Notes: generated from the letters alone by a model not told the origin. Shown: positions 26,651 through 39,720, counted from the first letter of the stretch. The stretch: 64,000 nt of DNA from Parus major (GCF_001522545.3 NC_031768.1:89390230-89454229); one strand, 5' to 3'. A program made the numbers and translations.

Positions 26651-29126
26651 GTGATGGTCCTAATTGTTTGGAAAGGATCTCATCAAAGATGAGGCCATTT
26701 GTGTCTGAGTCCCAGGACCAAATCTGTGTGAACACCCCCTTGTTTGTCAGAGCCAGAGAGCTGCTTGGTGCCTCCTCCACCAGACAGCTTGGTCACAGCC
26801 TCACTTGATTCCCACACACTGCGGCACAGGATCATCCTGCTGCTTTCTCAGAAGCTCTACCCTGGCTCCCTTTTCCTTGCCACAGTACCTAATTCATAAC
26901 CTCATGTTTTCCCCTTGATGCTATCCCCCAAAAAAACAATAATTAGAAACATGTGGGAAACCAGCTTACAAAAGGTTGTCAGCCTCTCTCCCACATCCGA
27001 CAGACTGACTGAGGGTTTTCTCCATCCAGCTGGTCCCCATCCAGCATTGCCACTGGCAGGATGCAAAAAGTCTTCACACAGAGTTTCTAACACCCCACAG
27101 ATTGGCTTCATGGATGGAGCAAGAAAGGATTAGGGAGAGTTGAAGCAGACCAGCCTTTCTTCCAGTGGTGAGCACCACCTCCACTTTTACAGGGAGCTGC
27201 CAAATGGCATCTTGAAGGAGGTCATGTCTCAGGCCCCAGCCCTCTGTGACTTTCTGACCTGGACCCCTGTCAGGTGATTCTGGGATTAGCCTAACTTTGC
27301 ATTAGAGACAGGCAGGATGAGCAGGGTGTTGCTAACAAACCAGTTTTCACTGGTGGGAGTGAGCTGCAGTTCTAAGCATGGTGGAAGCCACACTGATCTT
27401 CCTGCCCTAGACAAGTTCAAAGTGCTGTAGCTTCTGCTACAAGGGGATGTGGGTCACATGCCACTTTTCTTCACATGGTGCTTTTCTTCCACCATATTCT
27501 TGATCCCCCTGGTTTTCCCCACTCTTTCCTATTTATTTTTCCACCTAGATCACTCCTAAGATCCTGGCTTGTCCGTCTAGCAACAGTGGGGTCCACATCA
27601 ACCATACAAAGATCATCTTTCTGAGAGACTGCTTCAAATCTGGAAAGGATGCAGAACTTTGTACTACAAAGGAAGGGTTTTTAACTTGCCCTGGATGGAG
27701 AGGCACTAACTGGGCTCAAAATTTTCCGTGGCACAATTTTCTTAAAGCACGAAGCCATGGAAAATGGGCATTAAAGAGAATGTGACCCAGTTCATACTCA
27801 TGTCCTCAGCTGCACCTAACTACTCCTGGCAGAGATTTCATCATCTGAATGGACAGTCTTCCAGGATGTACTGGGAGGAACAGAGTGAGCAGTGGGAACC
27901 TCCCTGAGGGCAGTTCTTTGTGTAAGAATAGTCCACACATGTTCCCAGTTGCCCTATCAAGGTAAGTGGTTGTAATGGGGAACTTCTGTCAAGGGGAATG
28001 AAGAGGAGGTTAGAAGAGATTGTTTGGAAGGTGTCAGAAAGACAACAGGATGGTGTGGGAACAGCAAAAGATTGTTCAAGCCCTCAGAAATTTCAGGAAA
28101 GTAGAAAAAAGTCCAAGGCCCTGCTGCTGAGATCTGGAGAACAGAAACTCCTGAAGGTTGAAGTGGCTGGTGTTCACTGAGAAGCTTCACTGTGTGGGGC
28201 ACTTAGCCCTGGTTCTCTGATGGCTGCCTGTCCACAGTCCAGTGCCCAACCTCATGGCCTGGAAATGGTCTGGGAAAGGCAGGATGGCTTTTAGGATCCT
28301 TCAAAATGGGTGAAACTTAAACAATTTACATCCAAGGGACCATGGACAAGGTGGGTATGTGAAAAGAAAATAATCAGTTGTTCAAACTCCCAAATAGGAA
28401 ACTTTGTAAGAGGAAAACATGAAGAAGTTCCCTTTTAGGAATGAATTGGACAAAACCTGTATTTCCTAAGTGTGGCTACATGGTTTTTTGGGGGGGCTGT
28501 TACAACTGCTGGCTGCCACATGCTGAGAAAGGAGACAGTGCCTGGAAGAGAGAAGGGTGGTGCTTCATGCTAATGGCAACATTACCCGTTCTACAGCGGG
28601 GACTCGCAGCAGACTATGTAGATCAGGAAAGCCCAAGAGGGAGCGCCATGTGCAAGCCTGTGTGTACCTGACTGCCTCATCAAACGAGGCCCAGCACGGA
28701 TCTCTCTCTACAGGTTCATTTGCAACGTGTGAAAAGAAAACTGTATTTGCATAGGTAATTTAATTCTGGGACACATCTGTGGAGATTGCCTGCAGGCCAC
28801 AGTCAAGTCCCATGAAAGTTTCTAAGTGTGCTGGATGATAATTTCCCAGCAGAGGATGCGTCCATCCAGCACACCCTGTCTCCCTTTTAGAGTCATCATC
28901 ATGGGTAGAGACAGTGGAGTTGAGCAGTGGCAATGGACTTGAGCAAAGTCAGGACAATCACAGGTAGTCATATATGAATTTGGCATTTCCAAGACAGTAA
29001 CTTTCACCAAGATGAAGCAAAAACCAAATGCAATTCAACCTAAAGAGAACTTGGACAAATTCAGTGAAATTTGACTGCAATATGAGTTGCTTAAGAAGAG
29101 TTGAAGCAGATGACCAAAAGCTACAG

Positions 29127-29171
29127 TTAAAGTAGAGGGTATTTTTGATTTAAAGTAGAGGGTATTTTTGA
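29127..29171. repeat. tandem duplication, 23-bp period
   Basis: Two identical 22-base copies starting TTAAAGTAGAGGG lie at 29127-29148 and 29150-29171, separated by one T. Identity of the copies suggests a recent duplication. Confidence 0.9.
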
Positions 29172-31995
29172 TGGTCCTGTGTGACACCCTGGTTGGGTGT
29201 GAACCCCTGAGGATGGACAAAGCATAAGTATTAAATGGGCTAAAACCCTGAGCCAGACCCCAGAAGTGTTATTGCTAACAAGTGGCAAGCAGGAGGGAGG
29301 AGGGTCTCAGTCCACAAAAATCAGCTCCAAGCCCCCTTTTTTCAACAGTCAACTTGAAACTTCAAGTATCCAACCATTGTGTGTCTTGGAGCAAATGAAT
29401 GGGCCAGACCTCCAAAATGAGGTGCTGTGTCCCAGGTGATCACAACTCCCACAAGGGATCCAGCAGCTGTGACATGTAAGTAGCTCCATGCAGGATGAAC
29501 AAGGTGCTAAGGATGAAGAGCCAGAGCAGCAGTGAAGAGGCATGAGCAGGTGGCTTATCCTTCTTATAAGGCAGTATTGTGATGGATACTGAACCCCTCC
29601 AGGTAGCTCTGCAATCCAGCTCTTCAACAGGCTGTTTAAAAAGAGCAAGGACTGAGAAAAGACACAGGAGACAGACGGAGAAAACTGCATCCTGCCTCCC
29701 CTGGCAGTTTCAAATGAGTTCAGCTTTTGCTTTCCCTTCCTAGGACCCAGCCTCAGGCTCAGCCACACTGCTGCTGGGCTCCAGTTATTCTGTGGCATGG
29801 AGTGGTGCGTTCCCAGCTCAGGGTTACTGACCACGCTTTAAGCACAGCAGGCCTTGTCCCTGCAGAGTTTGTAACACAACTCACCTTAACTGTGGGCTTT
29901 CGGCCCTCACTTGTGCCCTTCCAGACCTCCATTCCTTCCTCCTCAGCAGCACAAATCCTTCTTTGGTGCATACCTGTAGTGCAGCAGGCACTTTCCTGCC
30001 TCCAGACAAAACACCCAGGCATTTTTCCTGGACTCCCCAATATCCTGGCTGCAACTGCATGTTCTCTGAACAATGTTCTCACATGCCAAGTGACACCCAG
30101 AAGGGTGTCCCAGTTCTTGTAGGGCTGCAGAGCTCACTGGGATGAGGTTGTGGTCCCACATATCCATGTGTCTGTAGCAATTGCCAAGGAAATGCCCACA
30201 CCCCCAGAGCTCTGATTATTTATTTTTTTGGAGAGCAAAACCCAGGAGCAAAACTGAAGCACGCACAAAGCGGCCATTTCTCATTATCACAGTTTACAAA
30301 GTGCTTAGTAATAAGCATGAGTCAGTGGGGCAACAGGAGTGCTCTCTGCTAGCTTTGGGAGGAACCAGAAATAACTCCTGTTCACTCCTGTTCCTGTGTG
30401 AACAGTCAGGGTCTCGCTCCTCTCCCCTCACTTCCTGCTGAGAGATGTTTCTACTTATGGTCCTGGTTTTATGGAGGTGGAGATAAGAGTGTTAAGTTCA
30501 GTCTAAGAGCCTGTGTGTTTTAAAAGAGATCAGAATTCCAGAAATACTGAAATATGAGGACCTTCATTATAGCCACTGTGAGCTGCAGATAATCAGCACC
30601 TCTGCAAATTGGAGGGCTGCTTTCAGTGCCAAAATTCAGAATTAATCCATGGGTCTCCATCTTTTAAATCGCTAGACTTTGGTCTCCCAAGGCTTTCCAA
30701 GAGGCTTTTCCATTCTCCTTTGTACATGGCAGTAACAAGGCTCTTACCTCTTTCACCTGCTCTGGATGTGACCCTTAGCCCCACTGAGCCTTCACTGCCC
30801 AGGCTAGAAAACAATTTCTGGAGGGTGATGTTGGACTCCCTGGGCAAGGTATGTGCCTATGTTTCATGTCAGAGGAGGATGGAGAAGGGAGTGGAGGGGT
30901 CCCACGGCAGCTTCATCAGTCAAATCTAGTAAAGGGGAGTGAGAGCTGCTGCCAGAACCAGAGGCTGCAAACTGGATGCTTTTACCAGGCTTGGGAAGTA
31001 ACAGGTCACCATTTGTTTCCAGAAGTGTTGTGCAAACCTCTCCACTCCCATTCAGACCACAGCTGCCCTGGTCCATGGCTCTGAAGGTCTGGGAATGGAT
31101 AGGAGTGAAAAATTAGTGCTGTTCATTCCAAGGCCTAGCAGAGATGGGTAAATGAGGTAAACAGAATAGTGTAAAGTGAGAAAACCTGCACAGCCTTACA
31201 CCTGTCTGCAAACAACACTTTCCAGCAGCACCTGACACTTTGCTGCAGGCTGGGAGAGAAACTAAGGTGCTGGAGCAGAACTTTTGGCTTTCAGATCTGG
31301 GGAAAAATCCCAATAAAATTGAGTGGATGTCTTGAGGGGAGAGTGCACGAAGTTGATGAGAGTGAGCTTGCAGGACCGTGGGAGGCAAGACAGGGAAACG
31401 TCAGCACGGGGATGCTGAGAGTGACGGTGGGTCTGTCCACAAGACACCGAGCGCTGCTCACACGAACATACCTATTGCAGTAGTCACGCTGGCTACCACT
31501 AGCCATGGGGCGGCACAAGCAGGTCACGGAGCACGAGGTTGGCCGCCCTCGCGTTTACTCACCTTCTCGGGCCGGTTTTGCCACAGACGTGGGGCTTTGT
31601 GCTGCCTCAGCTGCCAGGAGCACCGAGCGAGGCGGTCTGTTCCCAGCCGGGCGCATCCCGCCGGCAGCAGCGGGATAGGGGCCGGAGATGAACGCAGCCT
31701 CGGGAGCGCGGGGCTAGCGGGGCCAGGTCAGCCGGGGGGCAGTGCCGGGGGTCCCGCTCTCCCGGCTCCGGGGGCGTTCTAGGGAGGGCTCGATGCTCCT
31801 CTTGTCGGGAGGAGGCGCCGGCGTGAAACGGGGTCCAGCCCTGCCGGGACAGCCCGGACCCCCGGGCTTTTTCCCGCTGCCGAGAAGTTTTGTCCCGGGT
31901 CAGGCGGGAGCGGGGCCGGCGCCCCGGCGGGAGGAGCGCGGCTGTCCGGGCCCCTCCCGCCGCCCGCCCCCGCCGGGCCGCGCCGGGCCGGGCGG

Positions 31996-32042
31996 AGCCG
32001 GGGCGCTGAGGGGCGGCCGCAGCCGGGGCGCTGAGGGGCGGC
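31996..32042. repeat. GC-rich tandem duplication, 25-bp period
   Basis: A 22-base unit starting AGCCGGGGCGCTGAGG is present twice (31996-32017 and 32021-32042), and a degenerate third piece (GGCGCTGAG) follows. It lies in the core of the CpG island. Confidence 0.85.
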
Positions 32043-32049
32043 TGCAGGC

Positions 32050-32148
32050 GCTGAGCTCCGCGTCCCGCGGCGGCTGCGGGGCTGCTCCCGCCCCGCTCCC
32101 GCAAGTTTCCGCAGGTTGACACCCTGGCTCTGGGTGCCGTCCCCGCAG
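32050..32148 (+). other. GPR156: possible GPR156 non-coding first exon (3' end at donor)
   Basis: The sequence CCCCGCAG|GTGGGT is a good donor inside the CpG island, and the first good downstream candidate acceptor tied to a known exon is the one before the GPR156 start codon (TTCCAGCAG ending 40459). Only the donor is visible; the 5' limit given is a placeholder and must be set from transcripts. Confidence 0.3.
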
Positions 32149-32800
32149 GTGGGTCGGGGGCTCCGCCGGGCGCGGTGTGGGGAGAGAGGGGCCGGCAGCC
32201 GTGGTTGGGGCTGCGAGCGGGATGGCTGAGACGAGGGCGCCCAGGTTAAAGCTCCCGAGTTGCCACCCTGCCCTGGCGCTGTTCGCTGTGGTGGTTTTGC
32301 TCCCCGTGCCCCTTTCCCCACAGGCCGCGGGATGGGCTGGCAGCCCCCGGGCGCTCCCGCCTGAGGCACCGAGCCGTGCTCCGGGCGCGCTTTTGGGGGA
32401 TGCAAGAGCTCCTCGTTCGCCCTTCGCTGGCTTGGCTGTGCCCGGAGTGCACCCCTGAGCTCGAAACGGGGCGAGCTTGGGCCGAGGTTTTGCAGCTCTC
32501 CAGAAAACACCGTCCCGAAGGTTCCGAGCACCCCCCGGAAGGCGCCCGTGGAAGCGGGAGCCTGCCGGCACCTGGGGATGGGAAAGGGCTGCCTTGCAGG
32601 ATGCAAAGATGTGAAGCTGCAGCGCTAGGTCAGTTTTTGCTAACCAAACTGCTGTTACCTGGGGGAGCCCTGTGCCTTTCGGAGTTCAAAACGGAGAGAA
32701 GAAAAGTTGCACCCAACTCCACAGTGCAGCAACCTGTTGGGTGGAGAGGGAGAGAGAAGGGACCCCTGAGCTATGGATTCAGTGCTGCTAAGGGTTGAGA

Positions 32801-32817
32801 CCCCCCCCCCCCCCCCC
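32801..32817. repeat. poly-C tract (17 C)
   Basis: An uninterrupted C run just 3' of the CpG island. Such tracts are prone to length errors in sequencing and assembly. Confidence 0.9.
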
Positions 32818-35800
32818 AGGAAACACTTCAGGACCCAGCTTCTTTGCTTCTCCTTGGCTGCCAGAGTTGAGCATGACACAGCTCCCAGGGACTCGGTCAC
32901 CTCTCAGGAAGGGGTGGCTCATGGACCCAGAGCTGGATTTTCCGCTGCCCCACAGGTGCTCTGCATCCTCAGAAGGGCAAGGAGGAGGCCAAGGGAACCA
33001 GATCCCAGGTAACCGGGAGCTGCCAGTGTTGAGTTGCAGCTGGCATTTCTAATTCGGCCTTGGCGCAGCTGCCACATCCCCTCACCCACCTGGTGCCGGG
33101 CACTGTGCGCTCCGCTCGTACTGCGGACCCTCTGCTGACACCGCTTACGAGTAGCGCTTTCCGCACTGGTTTGGTTGTGCCTCCAGTTTGGGAGCTGCCC
33201 CTCTCCACCCCCGAGCAAGCCTCACCGCTGTCCACAGGGAGCCAGGCTGGCAGACCTCGTGGAAACCTTGATGTGGCCCTGCCCCTTGGTGGGGAGGCTT
33301 GTTTTGCCCAGCAAAGAACCTGAGAAGCCTGAGCAGGGCAGCGCTGGGTGCAGTTTGGCAGCCTGTGGTACCCGGGAGGGGAGCCAGAGGAGCCGTGGAC
33401 ATCTCTGGCTTTCAGAGCCTTAAGTCAAATCTGTCTCCTAGGGGAAAATATTCCCTGCTGTTTGGTCATCAGGGGTAAGTGAAAGAGCTGTAGTGCTCTG
33501 TTTTCCTGCCTCTTTAAGGACTAAATGTGTCACTTGATTTCCAAAATCCTGCCAAATTTGAAAGAAAAAAAGCTAAATAGAGAAAAAACTTGCTGACCTT
33601 GTTAGGGCTAAAAGCTGTCCCAATGCTTGGGGCTGTGTGGCTTTGCAGCCTGGCCATCCTAGCCCTGTTTGTGAAAACACTGGTGTGCTGGTGCTATGAG
33701 GGCTGTGAAGGGATGGTGTCTGATTGCGTGAAGGAGCAGCTGAAGCTTTCTGCCAGCTTTGGAAAGGGAGAGCTCTTGAAGGCATATGCTTAATGTGAAG
33801 CATAACTTTATGGAAATATTCCTTCTGAGGTCTCTTCCTCCTCTGCATTTGATAGCTCAGCTGTGAACAGCTTCAGTGGGGGTGAGCTTCTGCTTTTAAT
33901 TAAGTCATACACACCTCAACCACAAGGTAGATCTCCCTTGTAAATCAAAATTCTAAATCAGACTTTTTTACCTCTTATTCGTGGTGGCTCTCTAAAGATG
34001 GGACAGAAAGACAGAAAAAAAATCACAGGCTACATCTTCCTCTAAGGCTGTTTAGCATGTTCCTGTTTGTTAGGCTGGTGCTAACACCTGGAAGGCAGAG
34101 GGAGCTGATGGAAGGAAAGGATGTTGGAGCCTCCAGCAGTGGTGCTTGGAGCTGAGCTGTGCCTCAGAGCAGCATATTGGGGCATGTTCCCAAAGGAGAA
34201 AGTAACAGCATTTGATGGGAATGGCCTGGGAAAAAGGCAGCTTTCTGAGGCAGATCATGCATATGGATGGATGGGAGCAGGTATAAGGCAACAAGTGGCA
34301 CCAGGAATGGGCGCAGAGCCCTGAGACCTGGTAATGCTGCACCAGTCACAGCACCTTGAAGCAGCATCCTGGTGGAAAAGTGTGTCACACAGCCACAGTG
34401 GAGTCCTGCAGACTCTTGTCCTGTGACAAGGTGCCAGCCTCTCTGGGGCAGCGATGTGGGTGTGATCCCTGGCAGGGATTCAGGATTGACCAACCTGGCA
34501 GATGGGGGGAACAACTTGTGGTTTGCCTGCAGCAACTATTTGCAGGGCAAATTGTGAAGCAGATGCTTGGGGATATTTGCATACCTCCAACATTTCTTCT
34601 CCTTGGCTGTGCTTGGCAGTGTGGCAGGCAGGAACTGCCTTTCTGTGGCCATGGGGCATGGTGGCCACACAGTTTGGCCCTGTAGCCAGCCCTCACCACT
34701 TCTGCCTCTTTGTAGTGAAGGTGCAGTGCAGCATGAAATTGGCTGTGTGTTTCTGGAGAGGCGGCCTGTAACATCTCACTTTCACACCATCTGCCACATG
34801 CCCAGCACTTGGGATGGAGACCTTCCTGACCCAGGCTTGGGAACAAGCAGAGGTTGTCCCATGGAGACAGAACAATGCCTACAGGCGTGGTCTCCCACTA
34901 ATAAATGAAATAATTGATGAAGTTGTTACAGAGTAATGACAACCCAGGATTTTCCCCAAAGTGGTGAAAAGCCTCTGCATGTCCTTCCTGTCCATGCAGC
35001 ACAGCTGCTGGAGCATCATGCACCCCAGCCCCCGGCTGTGGGCAGAGGCTTGGGCATGGGAAGAGCATGGCAGCAGCACTGCTCCTTCTCAGAGCGGTGC
35101 TTGGGTCTGTCCTCTGCCTGTTTCTGGGGGAGGCAGCCATGCCCTCCTTGGCCCCAAGTGGTGAGGCTGCTGTTTCACAGCAGAGATCCCACTGCTTCCC
35201 TCACTGGCTGCAGGAAGGTGAGCTTCCACCTGGGGGTACCATGGTGTCACTAAATTTCTGGCTGTTTCCTGCTGTCGCTTGGCTCTGTGTGAGGAGCCTT
35301 CCAGGCCACCTGGCCAAGCAGGGATGAGCTCAGCACGAGGGGTGGTGGGCTCCCAGCCATTTTGGGGAGGCAGAAACCTGGAGGTTTCTGCTCATTTCAT
35401 CCACATGCTGCTCAGCAGCTGCTGCAGCTGGACACGAGGGAGGGCTCAGATCTTTGAGTGGCACAAAGTTGCTCCTTGGCAGCTCCAAGGATTTGGTTTA
35501 CCCCCCCTATCAGCTCTGGTCATATTGGCCTCATCTGTGACATGCTCCCTATGCCTCTTGGTATTCCCTCCTAATTTTCCTTCCTTTGAGCATCTCCAAT
35601 CTATTTTGTTTCTGTTTCTCACATGCCTGTCATTGTATAGCAATTATGGTGAGAGAGTTAAAAGCCTTATCAGCTCCTTAGTGGGAGAAGTGTGAGTCAG
35701 CTCATTGCAGGACTGTGTGGTGGTTCAAAATAAGTAATGTGGGGTTTTTTGGGGTTTTGTTTTTGTTTTTGCATGGGGGTTTCTTTAATTCAAAATGTAA

Positions 35801-37380
35801 GCCATGGAACTGAAAAAAGCCATGTGGGTATTCAACCTGCAGTTCTAAAGTTAAATAGTCTAGAGGCAGAGCTAAATGTGCCAGCCTCATGCCATCCTCC
35901 ATGTAGCTGACAGAGCTACAGTGGACAGACAAGCAGTAAGATCAGCATTCAGAAATTACTGCCTTTGTGATATTGGGACATGCTTTTCAAAATGGTAGGA
36001 GGCTTGAAAATCGCACCTAGCTTCAGCCAAAATTTCAGGTTTCAGTCACACAGCGTGCTCCCCATGCATGCAGAATCAGAAGCACCTTGTCCTGCACCTC
36101 CCTCCTTTGTGTGCAGCGGGTCCTGCAGCTCCTGGTGGTTATCCTCACTGAGCTTACTGTCTGTGAGGTATGAAGATATCAGGGGCCTGGAAGTGGCTCT
36201 GGAAATCCCAGTGATAGGAGCAGAATGAAGCAGGAGCACAGGGCATTCCCTGAGAAGAAGGGTGACAACTTTGTAGCTCCCCAGTGTTCCTGGAGATTGA
36301 GTCTTTGCAACCTAGGTTTTAGGACGATGTGATAAGCAGGGTTTCTTGGTTTTCTTTCTTTTTCCTTTTGTGTTTGTAGGAGAAAGCATGAAAATGTCGG
36401 TGTGGAAGTTTTAAATATAAATTAAAAATAATCTTCAGATATGCTGTGTGTTTTAACTCACAGTTTTTAAGTAGCTTCATCGCAGGGGGTGTTGCAGTAA
36501 GTCTGGCTTGTGACTTTTTTGATCACCTTGGGGATGGCAATATTGCAGGTTTCTCAGGCCAGACAAGAAGGGATCTTGTTGGACAAGAAGAGCAGAAGGA
36601 AAAAGCAGGAGCCTGTCTCGGAAGCAACAGATTTCTGAATTGCAAAACCCCATCCTGCGGTGTTCGTGTTGGCAGAACAGTTATCCGGATGTTTTCCCAC
36701 TGTCAGTGTGCAGCCCGGTGTCCTGTCAGCCGAGGCTGCTCCACACCAGCAGAGCTCCATCTCCCACCAGGGATTGGCAGTAGGAGCATAGAGTCATCAT
36801 GGGTGAGCCAAGGTCTCCTGCTCCCCTCCTGAGGCAGCAGGAATGGCTCTGCTCTTTGTGCATTGCTCCTTTTCCCCAATTGCTCTCCTCTACCTCTGGC
36901 CACACAGCCACCATCCCAAAAGGTCTTCTCAGCAGATGTTTCTCCAGATGTGCTCCTTAGAGAGGTGTGCATGTACAATTTCCCTGTCAAGGCTGGTGTG
37001 ACCAGACAGGATTGCAGAGCTCATGAAGACTGGCACATTTCTGAATGCAGTTGTTCTGTTGTCTGTGATTTGACATCTTCTGTTTTCCACCTTTTGATTC
37101 ACCAAGCAGTGATGTCACCTTTGGGAAGAAGCCTCTCTTTCAACACTACATCAAAACGAACCTGGTGGGGTGAAAAGTTCATTCTGCCCGCTCTGGGTCT
37201 ATACATGCTGTGCCAATTTTTCAGCTTCTTTAAAGGTTTCTTTTCCCTCTGTGTTTTTTTTCCAAAAGAAACCTTTTGAAAGGGAAGAAGAAACTTTGAG
37301 AGAGTCAAGATGTGCATTGAGATGACATCAGCTGCAACTATTTTGAGGGCTGTTTATGCATCAGTCTGCAGTTATTCAGC

Positions 37381-37446
37381 ATTGTTAGATATTGGACTCG
37401 ATGACCTTCCAGGTGTTTTCCAGCCTTAGTGATTCTGTGATTCTGT
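37381..37446 (+). mobile_element. CR1 LINE 3' tail
   Basis: TTGGACTCGATGACCTTCCA followed by the GATTCTGTGATTCTG octamer-type repeat is the extreme 3' end of a CR1 element in sense orientation. Only the last 65 or so bases are recognisable. Confidence 0.8.
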
Positions 37447-37590
37447 ATCTGTCCCTGAAAGTGTTCAAGAAACATGTAGATGCCATGCTTAAGGACATGG
37501 TTTATTGGAGGGGTTGGCAGTGTTGAGTTAATTGTTGGACTTGATGATCTAAGAGCTCTTTTCCAAACTAAATGATATTATGCTAAGTGT
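37447..37590 (+). mobile_element. CR1 LINE 3' end, second copy in tandem
   Basis: It starts immediately after the tail of the previous copy, with GTCCCTGAAAGTGTTCAAGA, and continues through GACATGGTTTATTGG, GTTGGACTTGATGATCT and TTTTCCAAACTAAATGAT. This is the terminal part of another CR1 subfamily in the same orientation. The head-to-tail position suggests insertion into the CR1 target-like tail. Confidence 0.8.
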
Positions 37591-37907
37591 TCCTGGGTCT
37601 CAACAGATCTAAGGAAACAGGTTTTCCAGGCCTAGAGATCAGCCATTGAGGTGACCACAAATTGCTTTTATCCAAATACTGTTTCTAGCAGTCAGTGCTT
37701 CCCTTTTATCTTAGAAGATGATGGTGCTAATATTTTTCATGTGGTCCAGTCACTTGTTTCCTATTGAGTTTTGGCTTTGTGGATCATGTCTGTGTACAAG
37801 CCGATGTTCCTCTGTGGCCAAATACTCTTTACCGTGTCCCAAACAGGCAGCAGGTGCAAGGCCACAGAGACCGAGGGCAGCAAGGGGAAAGCAAAGCAAG
37901 CAGAGCT

Positions 37908-37944
37908 GTCGGGTCCTTCCAACCCAAGCTGTTCTGTGATTCTG
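37908..37944 (+). mobile_element. CR1 LINE 3' tail scrap
   Basis: TCCTTCCAACCCAAGCTGTT followed by CTGTGATTCTG is the terminal CR1 signature. The sequence upstream is not clearly CR1, so only the tail survives or was inserted. Confidence 0.65.
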
Positions 37945-39479
37945 CTCTGCAAGTCATCCATGGGAACTGGTTGGCATTTTGGTCTTAAAACCTCCCCCAA
38001 AAAACCATACCCCACAAGTCTCTGTTCTCAACGGATCCTTCCATTTTAAAGATGTGTTGTTTCCTGTCCTGACAAACACTACCTAGCCTCACCCTGAAGG
38101 TCAGTGACCCCCCCAAAGTGCTGGTCCCCCTTGGATCCTCTCCAGGCTACAGAGAAGCATTCCTGCCAGCTCTCACAGGAGGCAGGAGCTGGGCTGGAAA
38201 TGCCTGTTGCCTTTCAGCTACAACTGCACTGGTGCTTGCTTTGTTGCATACTAATGAACACTAATTGGCCTTGGCTTGTTATCAGTATGGTGTGGGAGCC
38301 GTTTGCAGAATGCAGGGGTGGGGGCTGGGGAGACCCCAAGGGGCTTCTGCCCTTCTCCAAGGAGTGGCCTCCTGGGTGAATGAGGGCTGAATTCCTTGTG
38401 GTAGCACTTCCATTTGTGAGCCGTAGGAAGGCTGTGCTTGCTGGCCTCATGCCCACCTTGGTAGTGGTCCACCTGCCAGGTGTGTTCCCCCTCTGACATG
38501 GCAGAAGGTTACAAGGAATTATAGGGGTTTTTGTCTTTAAACCCACCTGGAGGCATGGGGAGGAGCTGAACCCCCTGGAGGCTGGGCAGTGCTCACCTTC
38601 AGGTCTTGCCAGCATCAAAGGTTCAGTGCCCCCCTCCTACCCCCATCCCCACCCAGTCCCTCCACACTGTCCATCAGTCTCTGAATCGTTCAGCTGGAGC
38701 CTGTCTCCTCCTTTCCACTGCATTTCCAGCGTTGTAGCAATCCTGGCATTCACTGCAACAGCTGGATATCTCCTGCAGCCATGGCTCTTTTCCAGTCACT
38801 CAGCCTGAGCTGTGAAGGGCATGAGAACTCCCAGAGGATGATCCTGCTGGAGTGGGGAAACACCACCACAAGTTTGCTACAAGCTAGAGGGAAGGGGGCT
38901 TGATGGAGTTGGGTGGCGTCAGCACTCTTGAAAAACACGTCTTTACACACCATGTGTGTAAAATCTTCAGTCTGGCTGAGGTGTGATACTGTGTTTGTAG
39001 GACACAGCGAGCTGATCTCACGCTGGGTGAAGTTCTGGCAGGGGCAGGACGGTGCCTGGACCTGCAGTACATGAAGACTTCTGCCAGCGGGAGAGCTGGG
39101 GTTATTGCTTCAGAGGTGGGTCTGCTAATTTTGGACAAGTAGCCTTCTTTCTTTGATGTGCTCGGGCTGGGACTTGTAAGCAACTACTCTAAAGGTGAAA
39201 AATCAGTGTACACTCGAGCTGAGAACACCTGTAGCTTTTCTGTCATTTGAATCCCAATTGTGCCCTGTGACGAACATCAAGTTTCAGACCAGGTCCCGGC
39301 TACTGTGCTTCTTTTTAATTTACTCTTTCTTTGCTCACATAATGACAGGAGTTTTTCCAAAGAAAGGACTTGGAAGCAGAGGGCATCAAAGTGTCAGGAG
39401 CAGTGACAGGGAGGGATGGAGCACCAGTCAGGCACAGGGGATGCTCAGCCAGGGAGCAGCCCCGAGGAGCACGATAGGG

Positions 39480-39720
39480 ATAATTTTTTCCTCCCACCTG
39501 TTGTTAGGAGCAAATAGGGAGCGAGCTATTGCGCCTCCTCCCCAGCTGCTAACGACGGGAGACTTGCTTATGGTCGTGCACTGGAAGCTAATTAAACCTG
39601 GTGACAATGGTAATTGAGTAAGGATGCTTGAGGATAAGTATGACCTCATGTCTAAAATGGTAATGAGGCCTATTAAAATCCACACCAAAAAGAGAAATGA
39701 AAGGGGGAACAGAGGCAAAG
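39480..39720. promoter_or_regulatory. candidate cis-regulatory element 5' of GPR156
   Basis: This repeat-free stretch combines CTAATTAAAC (39588), TGGTAATTGAG (39608) and TGGTAATGAGG (39659), all core-TAAT homeodomain-type motifs, about 0.9 kb upstream of the GPR156 coding start. Enhancer function is inferred only from motif density; conservation could not be examined. Confidence 0.3.

Larger units (their letters stand above)
16061..31540. other. intergenic region between LRRC58 and GPR156
   Basis: This 15.5 kb stretch has only short, unrelated open frames on both strands, with no recognisable protein family, exon chain or RNA gene. It contains a TA microsatellite, one ERVL-type LTR fragment and a short tandem duplication. 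A longer LRRC58 3' UTR could reach to about 17.4 kb. A distal GPR156 promoter or lncRNA cannot be excluded by eye. Confidence 0.5.
31550..32600 (+). promoter_or_regulatory. GPR156: CpG island, candidate GPR156 promoter
   Basis: A 1 kb CpG-dense block lies between two GC-moderate regions. It is about 8 kb upstream of the GPR156 start codon, and no other gene is annotated nearby. Long frames on both strands inside it come from stop-codon scarcity in GC-rich DNA and match no protein I know. A good splice donor (CCCCGCAG|GTGGGT after 32148) lies inside. The likeliest reading is the promoter and non-coding first exon of GPR156; alternatives are an lncRNA or a bidirectional promoter. Confidence 0.55.

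Noticed and set aside
31779..32606. 275-codon minus-strand open frame in the CpG island
   Set aside because: Long open frames occur on both strands here because stop codons are rare in GC-rich DNA. The translation is Arg/Pro/Ala-rich with no family features.
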